From Nostoc mirabile CHAB5784 (GTDB lineage Bacteria; Cyanobacteriota; Cyanobacteriia; Cyanobacteriales; Nostocaceae): a DNA stretch of 64,000 bases. The DNA lies in NCBI RefSeq assembly GCF_020829645.1, contig NZ_JAIVFS010000045.1, positions 1 through 64,000 on the forward strand, read 5' to 3'. The notes under the pieces were generated by a model. The model was not told the DNA's origin. It searched no databases and saw only the letters and a program-made list of their open reading frames with translations. Both the position numbers and the translations under genes were made by a program. Of the stretch, positions 7,836 through 16,600 are shown piece after piece (the stretch's first letter is position 1; every line of letters begins with the position of its first letter).

Positions 7836-9329
7836 TTAATCAATCATGAATCCTCCTGTTTTGAGTTCGTGAATGCTTTCAATCCATGCTTGTTTGATGG
7901 TATGAATATCTGTATCTGTGTGTGCTGTGGAGAGAAATCCGCCTTTATCTCCTTGGCGGAGATGGATACCTTTTGCTAATAGGTGATAGGAGAGTAAATT
8001 CATAGCTGTTGGAGGAATTGCGCTTTGGGAAGCTGCGATCGCAAAGAAGGAACCAAAGGAGGTAAACTTAATTACTATTCCCTTGTTTTTCATTTCTGTG
8101 TTTAAATCGCTCACAAGTTTGCTGGTACGTTGATTCAGTTGTTCATGCAATGCGGCTCCTTGAGTTTTGAGATGCTGTAACGTGGCGCGGGCTGCGGCTA
8201 GGGCTAGGGGATGTTTACAAAATGTACCTGCAAAAAAGGTGGTTGGTATTTGAGGTGAGGAGTCATCGCCAAAGCGCCATTGTCCGCCGTCGATGTAGTC
8301 CATATAACTTGCTTTACCAGCAATTACCGCAAGGGGTAAGCCACCACCAACAATTTTGCTGTAGGTGGCGATGTCTGCTTGCACGCCAAACCAGGCTTGT
8401 GCGCCTCCTGGATGAATGCGGAAGCCTGTTACCATTTCGTCAAAAATTAGGACTATGCCGAGTTGCTGGGTAATTTGGCGCAGTTGGTGCAGAAATTCAC
8501 GAGGCTGGAGTTCTGGATGACGGCTTTGCACTGGTTCCACTAAAACGGCGGCGAGTTCATGGCGATGTTTGCGGATGATGTCTAGCGATCGCTCGTTATC
8601 ATACTCTAAAATCAATACATCACAAGCGGCACTAGCAGGAATTCCTGTAGCGGCTGGTACGGCTTTGGGATTGAGATTTGCTGCTAAACTCGCTTGAATT
8701 GGTTGTGCTAATTTTCCCAAAAAACTACCAGATTCAGCTTTGCGATCAATTGCGCGACGGATGCCTTTTTTGACATATTCTGTTCTAGTAGCCCTTACCA
8801 GTACAGCATCAAAGTGTCCGTGGTAGGAATTGGTGAAAATGGCAATTTTTTGGCGTTTTGTCGCTGCACGGGCGATTCTGACGGCAGTCATTACCGCTTC
8901 AGTGCCTGTGTTACTAAAAGTAACCCGTTCCATGCCCGTTAAATCGCTGATTAGTTGTGCTACCTCACCCGCTAAGGCATTTTGCACCCCGATATGCATT
9001 CCTCGTTGTAATTGTTCTGCGATCGCAGTTTGCACAAATAATGGATTATGACCACATAAATTTATTCCCAATCCCATGAGAATATCTATATATTCATTGC
9101 CATCAATATCCCATAGTCGAGAACCATCAGAACGTTCCACGGCGATGGGATAGCATAGTTCTTTAATTTCTGGGGCAAAATTAAACCCAATGGAAGTTTT
9201 ATCGGCCAGCACTGGACGATATTGCTGTGCTAAATTTTTGGAAGTTTGGGTGCGCTGAGTGTATGTTTGGATGAATGTTTGCAAATACTCTTGCTGCAAA
9301 TTTTTTGGTTCTTTTTGGATAGCAGTCAT
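7836..9329 (-). CDS. Class III PLP-dependent aminotransferase
   Basis: A 497-aa fold-type I transaminase of the glutamate-1-semialdehyde aminomutase/class III group. Visible are the substrate-binding WDIDGNEYIDILMGLG start, FSNTGTEAVMTAVRIAR (phosphate site), NSYHGHFDAV, VLVEPVQSR, IFDEMVTGFR (the Asp that contacts the pyridine N) and YSKIVGGGLPLAVI with the PLP lysine. It resembles the AMT domains built into hybrid PKS/NRPS proteins, here free-standing. Two roles are possible: converting the aldehyde released by the reductase of protein H into an amine, as MxcL does in myxochelin B, or aminating a beta-ketoacyl-ACP of PKS1, as in iturin-type lines. It lies between the methyltransferase and the small-gene block. 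Confidence 0.93.
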   Translation of the reverse strand: MTAIQKEPKNLQQEYLQTFIQTYTQRTQTSKNLAQQYRPVLADKTSIGFNFAPEIKELCYPIAVERSDGSRLWDIDGNEYIDILMGLGINLCGHNPLFVQTAIAEQLQRGMHIGVQNALAGEVAQLISDLTGMERVTFSNTGTEAVMTAVRIARAATKRQKIAIFTNSYHGHFDAVLVRATRTEYVKKGIRRAIDRKAESGSFLGKLAQPIQASLAANLNPKAVPAATGIPASAACDVLILEYDNERSLDIIRKHRHELAAVLVEPVQSRHPELQPREFLHQLRQITQQLGIVLIFDEMVTGFRIHPGGAQAWFGVQADIATYSKIVGGGLPLAVIAGKASYMDYIDGGQWRFGDDSSPQIPTTFFAGTFCKHPLALAAARATLQHLKTQGAALHEQLNQRTSKLVSDLNTEMKNKGIVIKFTSFGSFFAIAASQSAIPPTAMNLLSYHLLAKGIHLRQGDKGGFLSTAHTDTDIHTIKQAWIESIHELKTGGFMID

Positions 9330-9403
9330 GGGATTTTGGATTTTAAATTTTTAAAATTAAATATGTGGCAATACGGTTTAGTTAAGACTAGAATTATTTT
9401 TTT

Positions 9404-9500
9404 TAACGAACCGCAGAGGCGCAGAGAAGCCAGTGCGTTGGGCGGGTTTCCCGACTTGAAGCAACTGGCGCGACACAGAGAGAAGAGAGAGAAGGAGAAA
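9404..9500. repeat. Dispersed repeat of the ACCGCAGAGGCGCAGAGAAGCC type with nested palindrome
   Basis: AACGAACCGCAGAGGCGCAG, then a nested unit GCCAGTGCG...CGACTTGAAGCAACTGGC, then CGCGACACAGAGAGAAGAG. Copies of the same composite lie at 16861-16960 (inside NRPS-G), 20965-21052 and 47251-47345. It fills most of the gap between methyltransferase and aminotransferase genes. Confidence 0.8.
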
Positions 9501-9518
9501 TGCTTAACTCAACTGTAT

Positions 9519-10406
9519 TTAAATATGTGCAGGTTTGCGACAAAGGAAATAAGCTGAATGCTTGTTGTCTATTGTTGTGCTACCTTCAAGGGTACAAATA
9601 TCAATATCGACAAAACCAACTTCTTGGAGTGCAACTTTGATTTCTTCTGGATAATATCCCCGCACGGGATAACGAACATCCATGCGTTTCCAGTGTTTTT
9701 CTTGAGCTTGAAAGGCTGATAGAAGTTTCAAACGCCAGCGATATAAAAATCGTAAATTTAAAATTCGAGATAACCCAGTCCAAATTGTCCGTAGTAGTGA
9801 TGATGAAGGTTTGGAAGTAGCTTGAAACATGGTAACTTGAAAATAGCCTGTGCTATCACTTGAATTATAATTTGGTGTCAACGTCCAAGCATACTTGTTA
9901 GCAATTTCTCCTTCAGCGATTTCACCGTTCCACCAGCGTTGCATTTGCTCATGATGGTTAATATCAAATATAAACCAGCCGCCATCTTTAAGAGCAGCAT
10001 ACACCTTTTGAAAAACTTGCTGGAGTTCCTGAATTGTCATTATATGATTGAGAGAAGCGCTTGTAGAAAAGACGGCATCAAAAATAGGCGGTAATTCAAA
10101 ATAACGAGCATCTGCTAGCAAAAAGTTTGCATCTGGAGAATTTTGACGAGCATAATTTAACATTTGTTCTGAACCATCAACACCCGTTACTTGATAGCCC
10201 CGTTCAATTAAACTCTGTACCAAATGCCCCGTACCACAACATAAATCTAGAAGTTGCGCGTTCTGGGAAAGCCGAGGTAAGAGCATTTTTTCTAAGGGTT
10301 GCAGTTGATTTTGAGAATACTGTGGCCCCATTGTTTCGTTATACAGCCATGCCCAGGCATCGTATTCGGTATAGCGCTCGTTTGAATAAATAGTTTCGGG
10401 TGACAT
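9519..10406 (-). CDS. Class I SAM-dependent methyltransferase
   Basis: A 295-aa free-standing methyltransferase. Motif I is LLDLCCGTGHLVQSL near 55-70, motif II is VTGVDGSEQML, the acidic motif is LLADARYFELP, and motif IV is FDAVFSTSASLNHI followed by LKDGGWFIFDINHH. The N-terminus (YDAWAWLYNETMGP) and size fit small-molecule methyltransferases of the type-11/25 group. The C-terminal 60 residues have several Trp/Arg clusters and no transmembrane span. It lies 83 bp downstream of H. Whether it methylates O, N or C cannot be read from sequence; no integrated methyltransferase domain is present in any adenylation domain here, so this is the cluster's only visible methylation activity. Confidence 0.92.
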   Translation of the reverse strand: MSPETIYSNERYTEYDAWAWLYNETMGPQYSQNQLQPLEKMLLPRLSQNAQLLDLCCGTGHLVQSLIERGYQVTGVDGSEQMLNYARQNSPDANFLLADARYFELPPIFDAVFSTSASLNHIMTIQELQQVFQKVYAALKDGGWFIFDINHHEQMQRWWNGEIAEGEIANKYAWTLTPNYNSSDSTGYFQVTMFQATSKPSSSLLRTIWTGLSRILNLRFLYRWRLKLLSAFQAQEKHWKRMDVRYPVRGYYPEEIKVALQEVGFVDIDICTLEGSTTIDNKHSAYFLCRKPAHI

Positions 10407-10489
10407 ATTAAGTGAAATAAATTAGATTTTGGGTGTTGTTGATTAATGAAAAATCTCACGCAAAGGCGCAAAGGTATAAGAAGTATTTA

Positions 10490-13400
10490 TTAATTTTTAA
10501 CTTCAACGATTGCAGGTGCTTCCATCCAACCAGCTTTTATCAGATAATCAAGGTAAATCTGAATTAAATTTCCATCAATCATCGGAGGTAATATCACTCC
10601 ATTTAATGCTTTTTGGGTATTGCGATCGCTAAATTTTAATCTTACTTTATTCGTGTCAACATTATTAGTTTGATTGCGAGGAAATAACGACACCAGAGGA
10701 TATAAAATATGTTCTGGTGAATGGTTGGCAATTTCTAGTAGTTGATTGTACCATTGCTCATAAGGTACTTTCTTAATTGAGTAGCCCATCTTTTGTAATT
10801 GCTCAAAGATAATATCTGAGGAAACAGGTTGAGACTGAACTAAGTGGAAAATTTGACCAAAAGATGCTATTGATGATAATTCAACTATCGCATGACTAAC
10901 ATAATCTACAGGTAAAATTTCTAAAGGCATAGTTCCATCTGGCATACTGCCCATCTGCACATAACCTAAAAGTGATTTATAAAGAAAATCGTTTTGATTA
11001 AATACTCCTGTTTTACTATGTCCTGAAATTGCACCTAAACGGTAAATATTGATAGGAATCCCGCGCTTACTGGCCTCAATTACCAGTTTCTCAGCCACCC
11101 ATTTACTCTGAGCATAGCCACCAACGGGTATGAGATAATCATCTAAACTATCTTGTTCTTCTACTCGGAGCTTTTTCGTATTGCTATTGGCGGCAAAAAC
11201 ACTGATTGTAGAGATGAAATGTACAGGTTTTAATTTTGTGCAACTCGCCAGTCGTAAAACTTCTTGAGTTCCTAAAACATTTGCTTCTTTGAGGCGAGTA
11301 TAAGGTTCTGTATGATTCACCCGCGCCCCATTGTGATAAATCACATCTATTTGACTAGCTAAATCTTGAAACTGGAATGACGAAAGTCCTAATTTAGGTT
11401 GAGCAAGATTCCCAAGTACAGGAACAATGCGCGTTGCTAAGGATGCATCCCAAAGTTTATAAAACTGCAATGCTGTATTAATTCTTTCCTGTGCAGCTTC
11501 AGTTGTTTCTGCTTGCACTAAACAATAAATTGATGCTGAAGTTCTGCATAATAATTCATGGAGAAGAAACGCTCCCACAAACCCCGTAGCACCGGTTAAT
11601 AGAACATGATTTTTTGGAGTGTCGGAACCCCTCCCTAACCCTCCCCTTGTAAAGGCGAGGGAATCGGAATCTGTTTCTCCTGTTGCAAAGTCGGAACCCC
11701 TCCCTAACCTTCCTCTTGTAAAGGGGAGGGAATCGGAATCTGTTTCCCCCAATGCATCGGGGGGATTAAGGGGGGTGGGAAGAACAATGGTAGAATCGAG
11801 AATGGCCTCCTGTTGCCAATTGACTTCTAATCCTCGTCTAGAATTTTGCAGAAACTCGATAATTTCTGCCTTGTACGCCTGCAATTGCTCTCTGAGTGCA
11901 TCTGTCAGCACACCTTTAGGAGCATTACAGCGCAGTTTCGGGGTGTCGTTGACATCATCAAGCCAAACGCGAATATCTAGACGCTGTAATTCTGAGAGGA
12001 ATTTCTGGATTGGGGATATAAAACTTTCATAGATAGGTTGTGAGGGTACTTCAGATTGGCTCAAAATACTCCCTAAGGTAGATGTATTTGTTGAACGAGG
12101 TGTTAATAAAATCTCTTCACAACCAAAGAGGCGTTTACTAACAATTTCTTGACTGCAACAATACTCCACCAATTGGTTAGACTCGACAATCGGCTTTGAC
12201 TCTGGGGTGTAGAGAATGGAAGTAATAAACGTTAGCCAGGGTTCCTGACCCATAGCATAAACATACACTTGTTGGGGATGGAATTGATTAACTAGCGCGA
12301 TCGCTCTTTGAGCATTTGAGCCATCTAATCGCCTAGTTTTAGCAATTTTCCGAGGAACTTGCTGAGTTAATAATGCTCCGTATGCCCAGTTATAAGCTGC
12401 GCCATCACACTCCATACCAATGAACAGCACATCAATATCACCAAAAATTTGATGCAGATGTGTATATAGTTGAGGGTCAATATTGTTAGAATCGGCGGCA
12501 CACAAAATTGAGCGTCCCTTAAGATTCACCAGGTAAGCTGTTTTCGCACCAATATTTAAGTCTCCGTGTTCTCCTAAAAATGGCAAACCGGCAATATAAC
12601 CATCGGCGATGTTAATGATTTCTAGTTCATCAATTTCTTGGACATTCTCAAACCCAATTTGTTGCAGCATCAACTTTAAAGAGGGGTCGATGAGTGTTCC
12701 CTTATTGCTTTTTGGTACAACCACGGTTTTAATTTTGTGGCGTAACTGCAAAAGGGTTTCCAGCATTACATGGTCTTGATGATTGTGGGTAATCAAAACG
12801 TAGTCAATCACCTGGGGAAGTTCTGCAAAAGTGTAGCGCTTAATCCCCGATGCATCAGGATAGCTAATTAGAGGGTCACATAAAATACTTACAGATTGGG
12901 TTTCAATTAAAACACAGGCGTGACCAAAGTAGCGAATTCTCACTCCATCCCCATCGTAATCAGGTTCCTGGGTGGGAGGTGTAGTAGTGAAGAATTGAGA
13001 AAATAGTGCATCTTGTTGTTCGCTAATTTCCAGAATGTCTCGAATTTCGTTGTAGGGAAGCGGGTTGTGACGCAAGCTGAATAGTTGGTCTAGGCGGCGA
13101 TCGCAAAAGGGAATTTGCAGGTGTAAACTATCTTCAGCAGGTAAGCGGGGTGTACTGAGGACAAAGCTACGAGTATCTCCGTCACCCAAGTATAAATTAA
13201 CTGATTGATTTGCAGGATTATAGTAATAACTACGGTATAATAACTTTTCAATGAAGCGAATCGAGGGGTGATTGTTAGCGTCCTGCACAAGTTCCACATA
13301 TCCCCGCAACGGTGCAGGAATTAGTTCATACAAAGGTTCTAGGGAAGCACCAACGGTATTTTCTGCTAACAACTTATCCAAGTCTGGAATTGCCTGGGCT

Positions 13401-13687
13401 AGCGCCAGCATTTGAGCTTGTTGCTTTTGGGTTTTTTCCAGTAATCGCCGGATTTCTTCTACCCGACTAGCATCGTAGTTGATGAAGGGGCTGCCAATCA
13501 TTGCCGGATTTTTCAAAGCATCCCGATGTACTTGGGGTGCTGCAATGAAGGATTGCATAATTGGCAGATGGGAATTAGCGATATACATCGCCGCCGTTGC
13601 TGGAGAAATTAAATGTGACCAAGCATACCACTGATTAACTAGTGGCTCGACGATGACATTAGGTTTGAGATACATCGGTTGGTTCAT
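10490..13687 (-). CDS. Fusion protein: CmlA-like diiron beta-hydroxylase + TubC-type docking domain + thioester reductase
   Basis: About 1,065 aa from ATG 13687 (MNQPMYLKPNVIVEPLVNQW), which comes right after the NRPS-G stop; a longer ATG start at 13726 is less likely. Residues 1-230 match the N-terminal domain of CmlA, and 240-540 are a metallo-beta-lactamase fold with H301-x-H303-x-D305-H306, E373 and D399. That spacing equals the CmlA ligand set as I recall it (305, 307, 309, 310, 377, 403). CmlA hydroxylates the beta carbon of a carrier-bound amino acid. Residues about 557-615 form a TubC_N-like docking domain similar to the NRPS-G N-terminus. Residues 690-1065 are a thioester reductase (LLTGATGFVGAFLL, catalytic YAQSK), expected to release the chain as aldehyde or alcohol. 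The linker (about 635-690) is repeat-derived. No A or carrier domain is present, so it must act in trans on NRPS-G. Confidence 0.88.
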   Translation of the reverse strand: MNQPMYLKPNVIVEPLVNQWYAWSHLISPATAAMYIANSHLPIMQSFIAAPQVHRDALKNPAMIGSPFINYDASRVEEIRRLLEKTQKQQAQMLALAQAIPDLDKLLAENTVGASLEPLYELIPAPLRGYVELVQDANNHPSIRFIEKLLYRSYYYNPANQSVNLYLGDGDTRSFVLSTPRLPAEDSLHLQIPFCDRRLDQLFSLRHNPLPYNEIRDILEISEQQDALFSQFFTTTPPTQEPDYDGDGVRIRYFGHACVLIETQSVSILCDPLISYPDASGIKRYTFAELPQVIDYVLITHNHQDHVMLETLLQLRHKIKTVVVPKSNKGTLIDPSLKLMLQQIGFENVQEIDELEIINIADGYIAGLPFLGEHGDLNIGAKTAYLVNLKGRSILCAADSNNIDPQLYTHLHQIFGDIDVLFIGMECDGAAYNWAYGALLTQQVPRKIAKTRRLDGSNAQRAIALVNQFHPQQVYVYAMGQEPWLTFITSILYTPESKPIVESNQLVEYCCSQEIVSKRLFGCEEILLTPRSTNTSTLGSILSQSEVPSQPIYESFISPIQKFLSELQRLDIRVWLDDVNDTPKLRCNAPKGVLTDALREQLQAYKAEIIEFLQNSRRGLEVNWQQEAILDSTIVLPTPLNPPDALGETDSDSLPFTRGRLGRGSDFATGETDSDSLAFTRGGLGRGSDTPKNHVLLTGATGFVGAFLLHELLCRTSASIYCLVQAETTEAAQERINTALQFYKLWDASLATRIVPVLGNLAQPKLGLSSFQFQDLASQIDVIYHNGARVNHTEPYTRLKEANVLGTQEVLRLASCTKLKPVHFISTISVFAANSNTKKLRVEEQDSLDDYLIPVGGYAQSKWVAEKLVIEASKRGIPINIYRLGAISGHSKTGVFNQNDFLYKSLLGYVQMGSMPDGTMPLEILPVDYVSHAIVELSSIASFGQIFHLVQSQPVSSDIIFEQLQKMGYSIKKVPYEQWYNQLLEIANHSPEHILYPLVSLFPRNQTNNVDTNKVRLKFSDRNTQKALNGVILPPMIDGNLIQIYLDYLIKAGWMEAPAIVEVKN
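11620..11785. repeat. In-frame GC-rich repeats in the linker of protein H
   Basis: Two CCCTCCCC...GTAAAGG(C/G)GAGGG units separated by GGAATCTGTTTCTCC-type sequence, plus a CAATGCATCGGGGGGATTAAGGGGGG unit. They encode a duplicated SDSL(P/A)FTRGxLGRGSD segment directly before the reductase Rossmann motif, acting as an interdomain linker. Confidence 0.75.
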
Positions 13688-13688
13688 A

Positions 13689-16600
13689 TTAAATTTCGAT
13701 TTCCTCCCGTTCCTCGTCTTTAGCATCAGGCATACTGAGTTGCTGTTGCAAAATTCGTTCTGCTAAACCCGCCACTGTTGGCGCATCGAACAAATCAATC
13801 ACGGTCAGTTCTACCTGAAAGACTTGTAGTGATTGGGCAATCAATTGGGTTGCTAACAAGGAATGTCCACCTAAATCAAAAAAATCATCATGGATACTCA
13901 CCTGTTTTAAGTTGAGTACCTGGGCGTAGATACTAGCTAGTTGCACCTCAATATCTGTACGAGGCGGTATAAATTTTGTTGTTAAACGTACTTGTTCGGG
14001 TATGGGGAGAGAATGCATATCTACTTTACCGTTGGCAGTTAGGGGTAAAGCATCCAGCAGTACAAACGCCGTCGGCACTAAGTATTCTGGTAACTTCTCC
14101 CGCATAAAGCGACGGAGTTCGGTAGGGGTGATGGCGGAGTCAGGAACAATATATGCGACTAAACGCTTTTCTCCTGGTTGGTCTTCACGGACAAGGACTA
14201 CCCCTGCACGCACGTCGGGATGTTGGCACAAAACCGCTTCCACTTCTTGGGGTTCAATCCGAAAACCACGAATCTTTACCTGATGGTCAATTCGTCCCAA
14301 AAGTTTGATTCGACCATCTGGTAAGTAGCTAGCGAGGTCGCCGGTTTTGTAAAGGGTTTGGGGCATTGGGCATGGGGCATGGGGGGCATGGGGCATTGCG
14401 AGTGTGGGAGGGGTGGGAAGCTTTTTTATAATCTCCCCACACTCCCCACACTCCCTCATCTCCCTCATCTCCCCCTGCTCCCTGCTCCCTGCTCCCCTGC
14501 TTTTTCCCCACTCCCCACTCCCCACTCCCCACTCCCCAATAAACGGATTCGGTACAAATCTCTCGGCGGTTAAATCTGGGCGATTCAAGTAGCCTCGTGC
14601 TACGCCTACGCCGCCGATGTAGAGTTCGCCAATCACACCGATGGGGACTGGTTGCAAATAACTATCTAATATATATAGTTGCTTGTTGGCACTGGGGCAG
14701 ATGGTGGGAAGCAAGGGATGTCCATTGCCGCAAAGTACCATGCTGGCGTTGACTGTGACTTCGGTAGGGCCGTAGGCGTTGATGAAGCGTCGTCCTTTCG
14801 ACCATCTCACAATCAATTCTGGGGAAGGGGCTTCTCCACCTACTAATATCATCCGTAATTTGGGCAGGTCTTGTGTAGGGAGGAGGGAAAGGGCTGATGG
14901 TGTAATAGTTATATGGGTAACGGCGTTATCGCGTAGCAATTGCAGCAATTCTGCACCGGGAAGTAAGGATTCTGATTTGGCAAGGCAGAGTTTAGCACCA
15001 CAACCCAGCCCCATAATGATTTCAGGAATAGATGCATCAAAGCTGAGGGAGAAAAATTGCAATACGCAGTCGCCGGGATGCACATCACAGATATTGATTT
15101 TGTGTTCTGTGAGGTTTGTTAAGCCGCTATGGGCTATGAGAACTCCTTTAGGCGTGCCAGTGGAACCGGAGGTGTAAATCAAATACGCTAAATTAGCTGG
15201 AGTTACTTGACATTGTGGATTATCTGTGCTGCATTGGCTCATTGCCTCCCAGTCTGTATCAAGACAAATTACCTCGTAGTTAGGAGAAAGTCTTTCCCCC
15301 CTGCTCCCTGCCCCCTGCCCCCTGCTCCCTGCCCCCTGCCCCCTGCCCTCTTCCAGGGTGAGCAAAATCGGTACTTGAGAATCTGCCAGCATATAAGCTA
15401 GCCGTTCTGGAGGATAATTGGGATCGAGGGGTAAATAAGCTCCACCGGCTTTGAGGATGCCGAGTAAGCCAATTATCATCTGTGGCGATCGCTCCACACA
15501 CAATCCCACAATTACCTCTGGTTGCACGCCGCGTTGCTTTAAGTAATGAGCGACTTGATTACTTTGTTGATTAAGTTCTCGATAGGTGAGGCTGTGATTT
15601 TCAAATATCAAGGCGAGTGCGTCTGGTGTTTTTTCTACCTGTGCTTCAAATAGTTGGTGAAAGGTGCATTCGCTTTGATATTCCACCTGGGTTTGATTCC
15701 AGTCCACTAACACTTGTTGTCTTTCTAACTCAGTTAGCAACGGTAACTCGGAAATTCTTTGCTCTGGATTACTCACAATCCCTGCTAGTAGTGTCTGGAA
15801 ATGCTCGACCATCCGGGCAATTGTCTGGGGTGCAAATAAACCCTGGTTGTATTCAAACGCACCCACTAAACCCTCGGATGTTTCGTACATATCTAAACTC
15901 AAGTCGAGTTTGGCACTGGCTTCGGTTCTCTGTATGGGTGTAAGGGTTAATCCTGGTAATTGTAATTTTTCATGCGTGTGATTTTCTAAACGAAATTTCA
16001 CCTGAAACAAGGGATTAAAGCTCAAATCTCGTTCTAGTTGCAGGACTTCTACCAATTTTTCAAAGGGAATATCTTGATGATCATAAGCCTGCCAAGTTGT
16101 TCCCCGCACCTGCTCTAATAGTTCTTGGAAGGTCGGATTACCAGCAAGGTTTGTCCGTAAAACTAATGTATTGACAAAAAAGCCAATTAACCCTTCTGTT
16201 TCCCGGCGATGGCGATTAGCAACGGGAGTCCCAACAAGTAAATCTGTTTGTCCGGTGTAACGATGCAGAAGGACTTTATAAGCTGTTAATAAAATAATAA
16301 ATGGCGTGACACCTGCGCTGCTGGCTAAGGATGCGATCGCAGTACTCAAATCTGGTGATAAAGAAAATGACTCAATTGCACCAAGGAATGTTTGTACCCG
16401 GCTACGAGGGTAATCTGTGGGCAATTGTAAAACTGGGAGTGTACCCCCTAATTGTTTTCGCCAATAGGCAATTTGAGTTTCTAAAACTTCTCCCTGTAAC
16501 CACTGTCTCTGCCAAACAGCAAAATCAACATATTGAATTGCCAACTCTGGTAAGGGAGACGGCTGATTGGCTGCAAAAGCAGAGTATAAGGTTGCCAATT

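Noticed and set aside
10430..10489. Additional gene between H and the methyltransferase
   Set aside because: The 83-bp space has no start with coding potential; it holds a degraded CGCAAAGGCGCAAAGG repeat.
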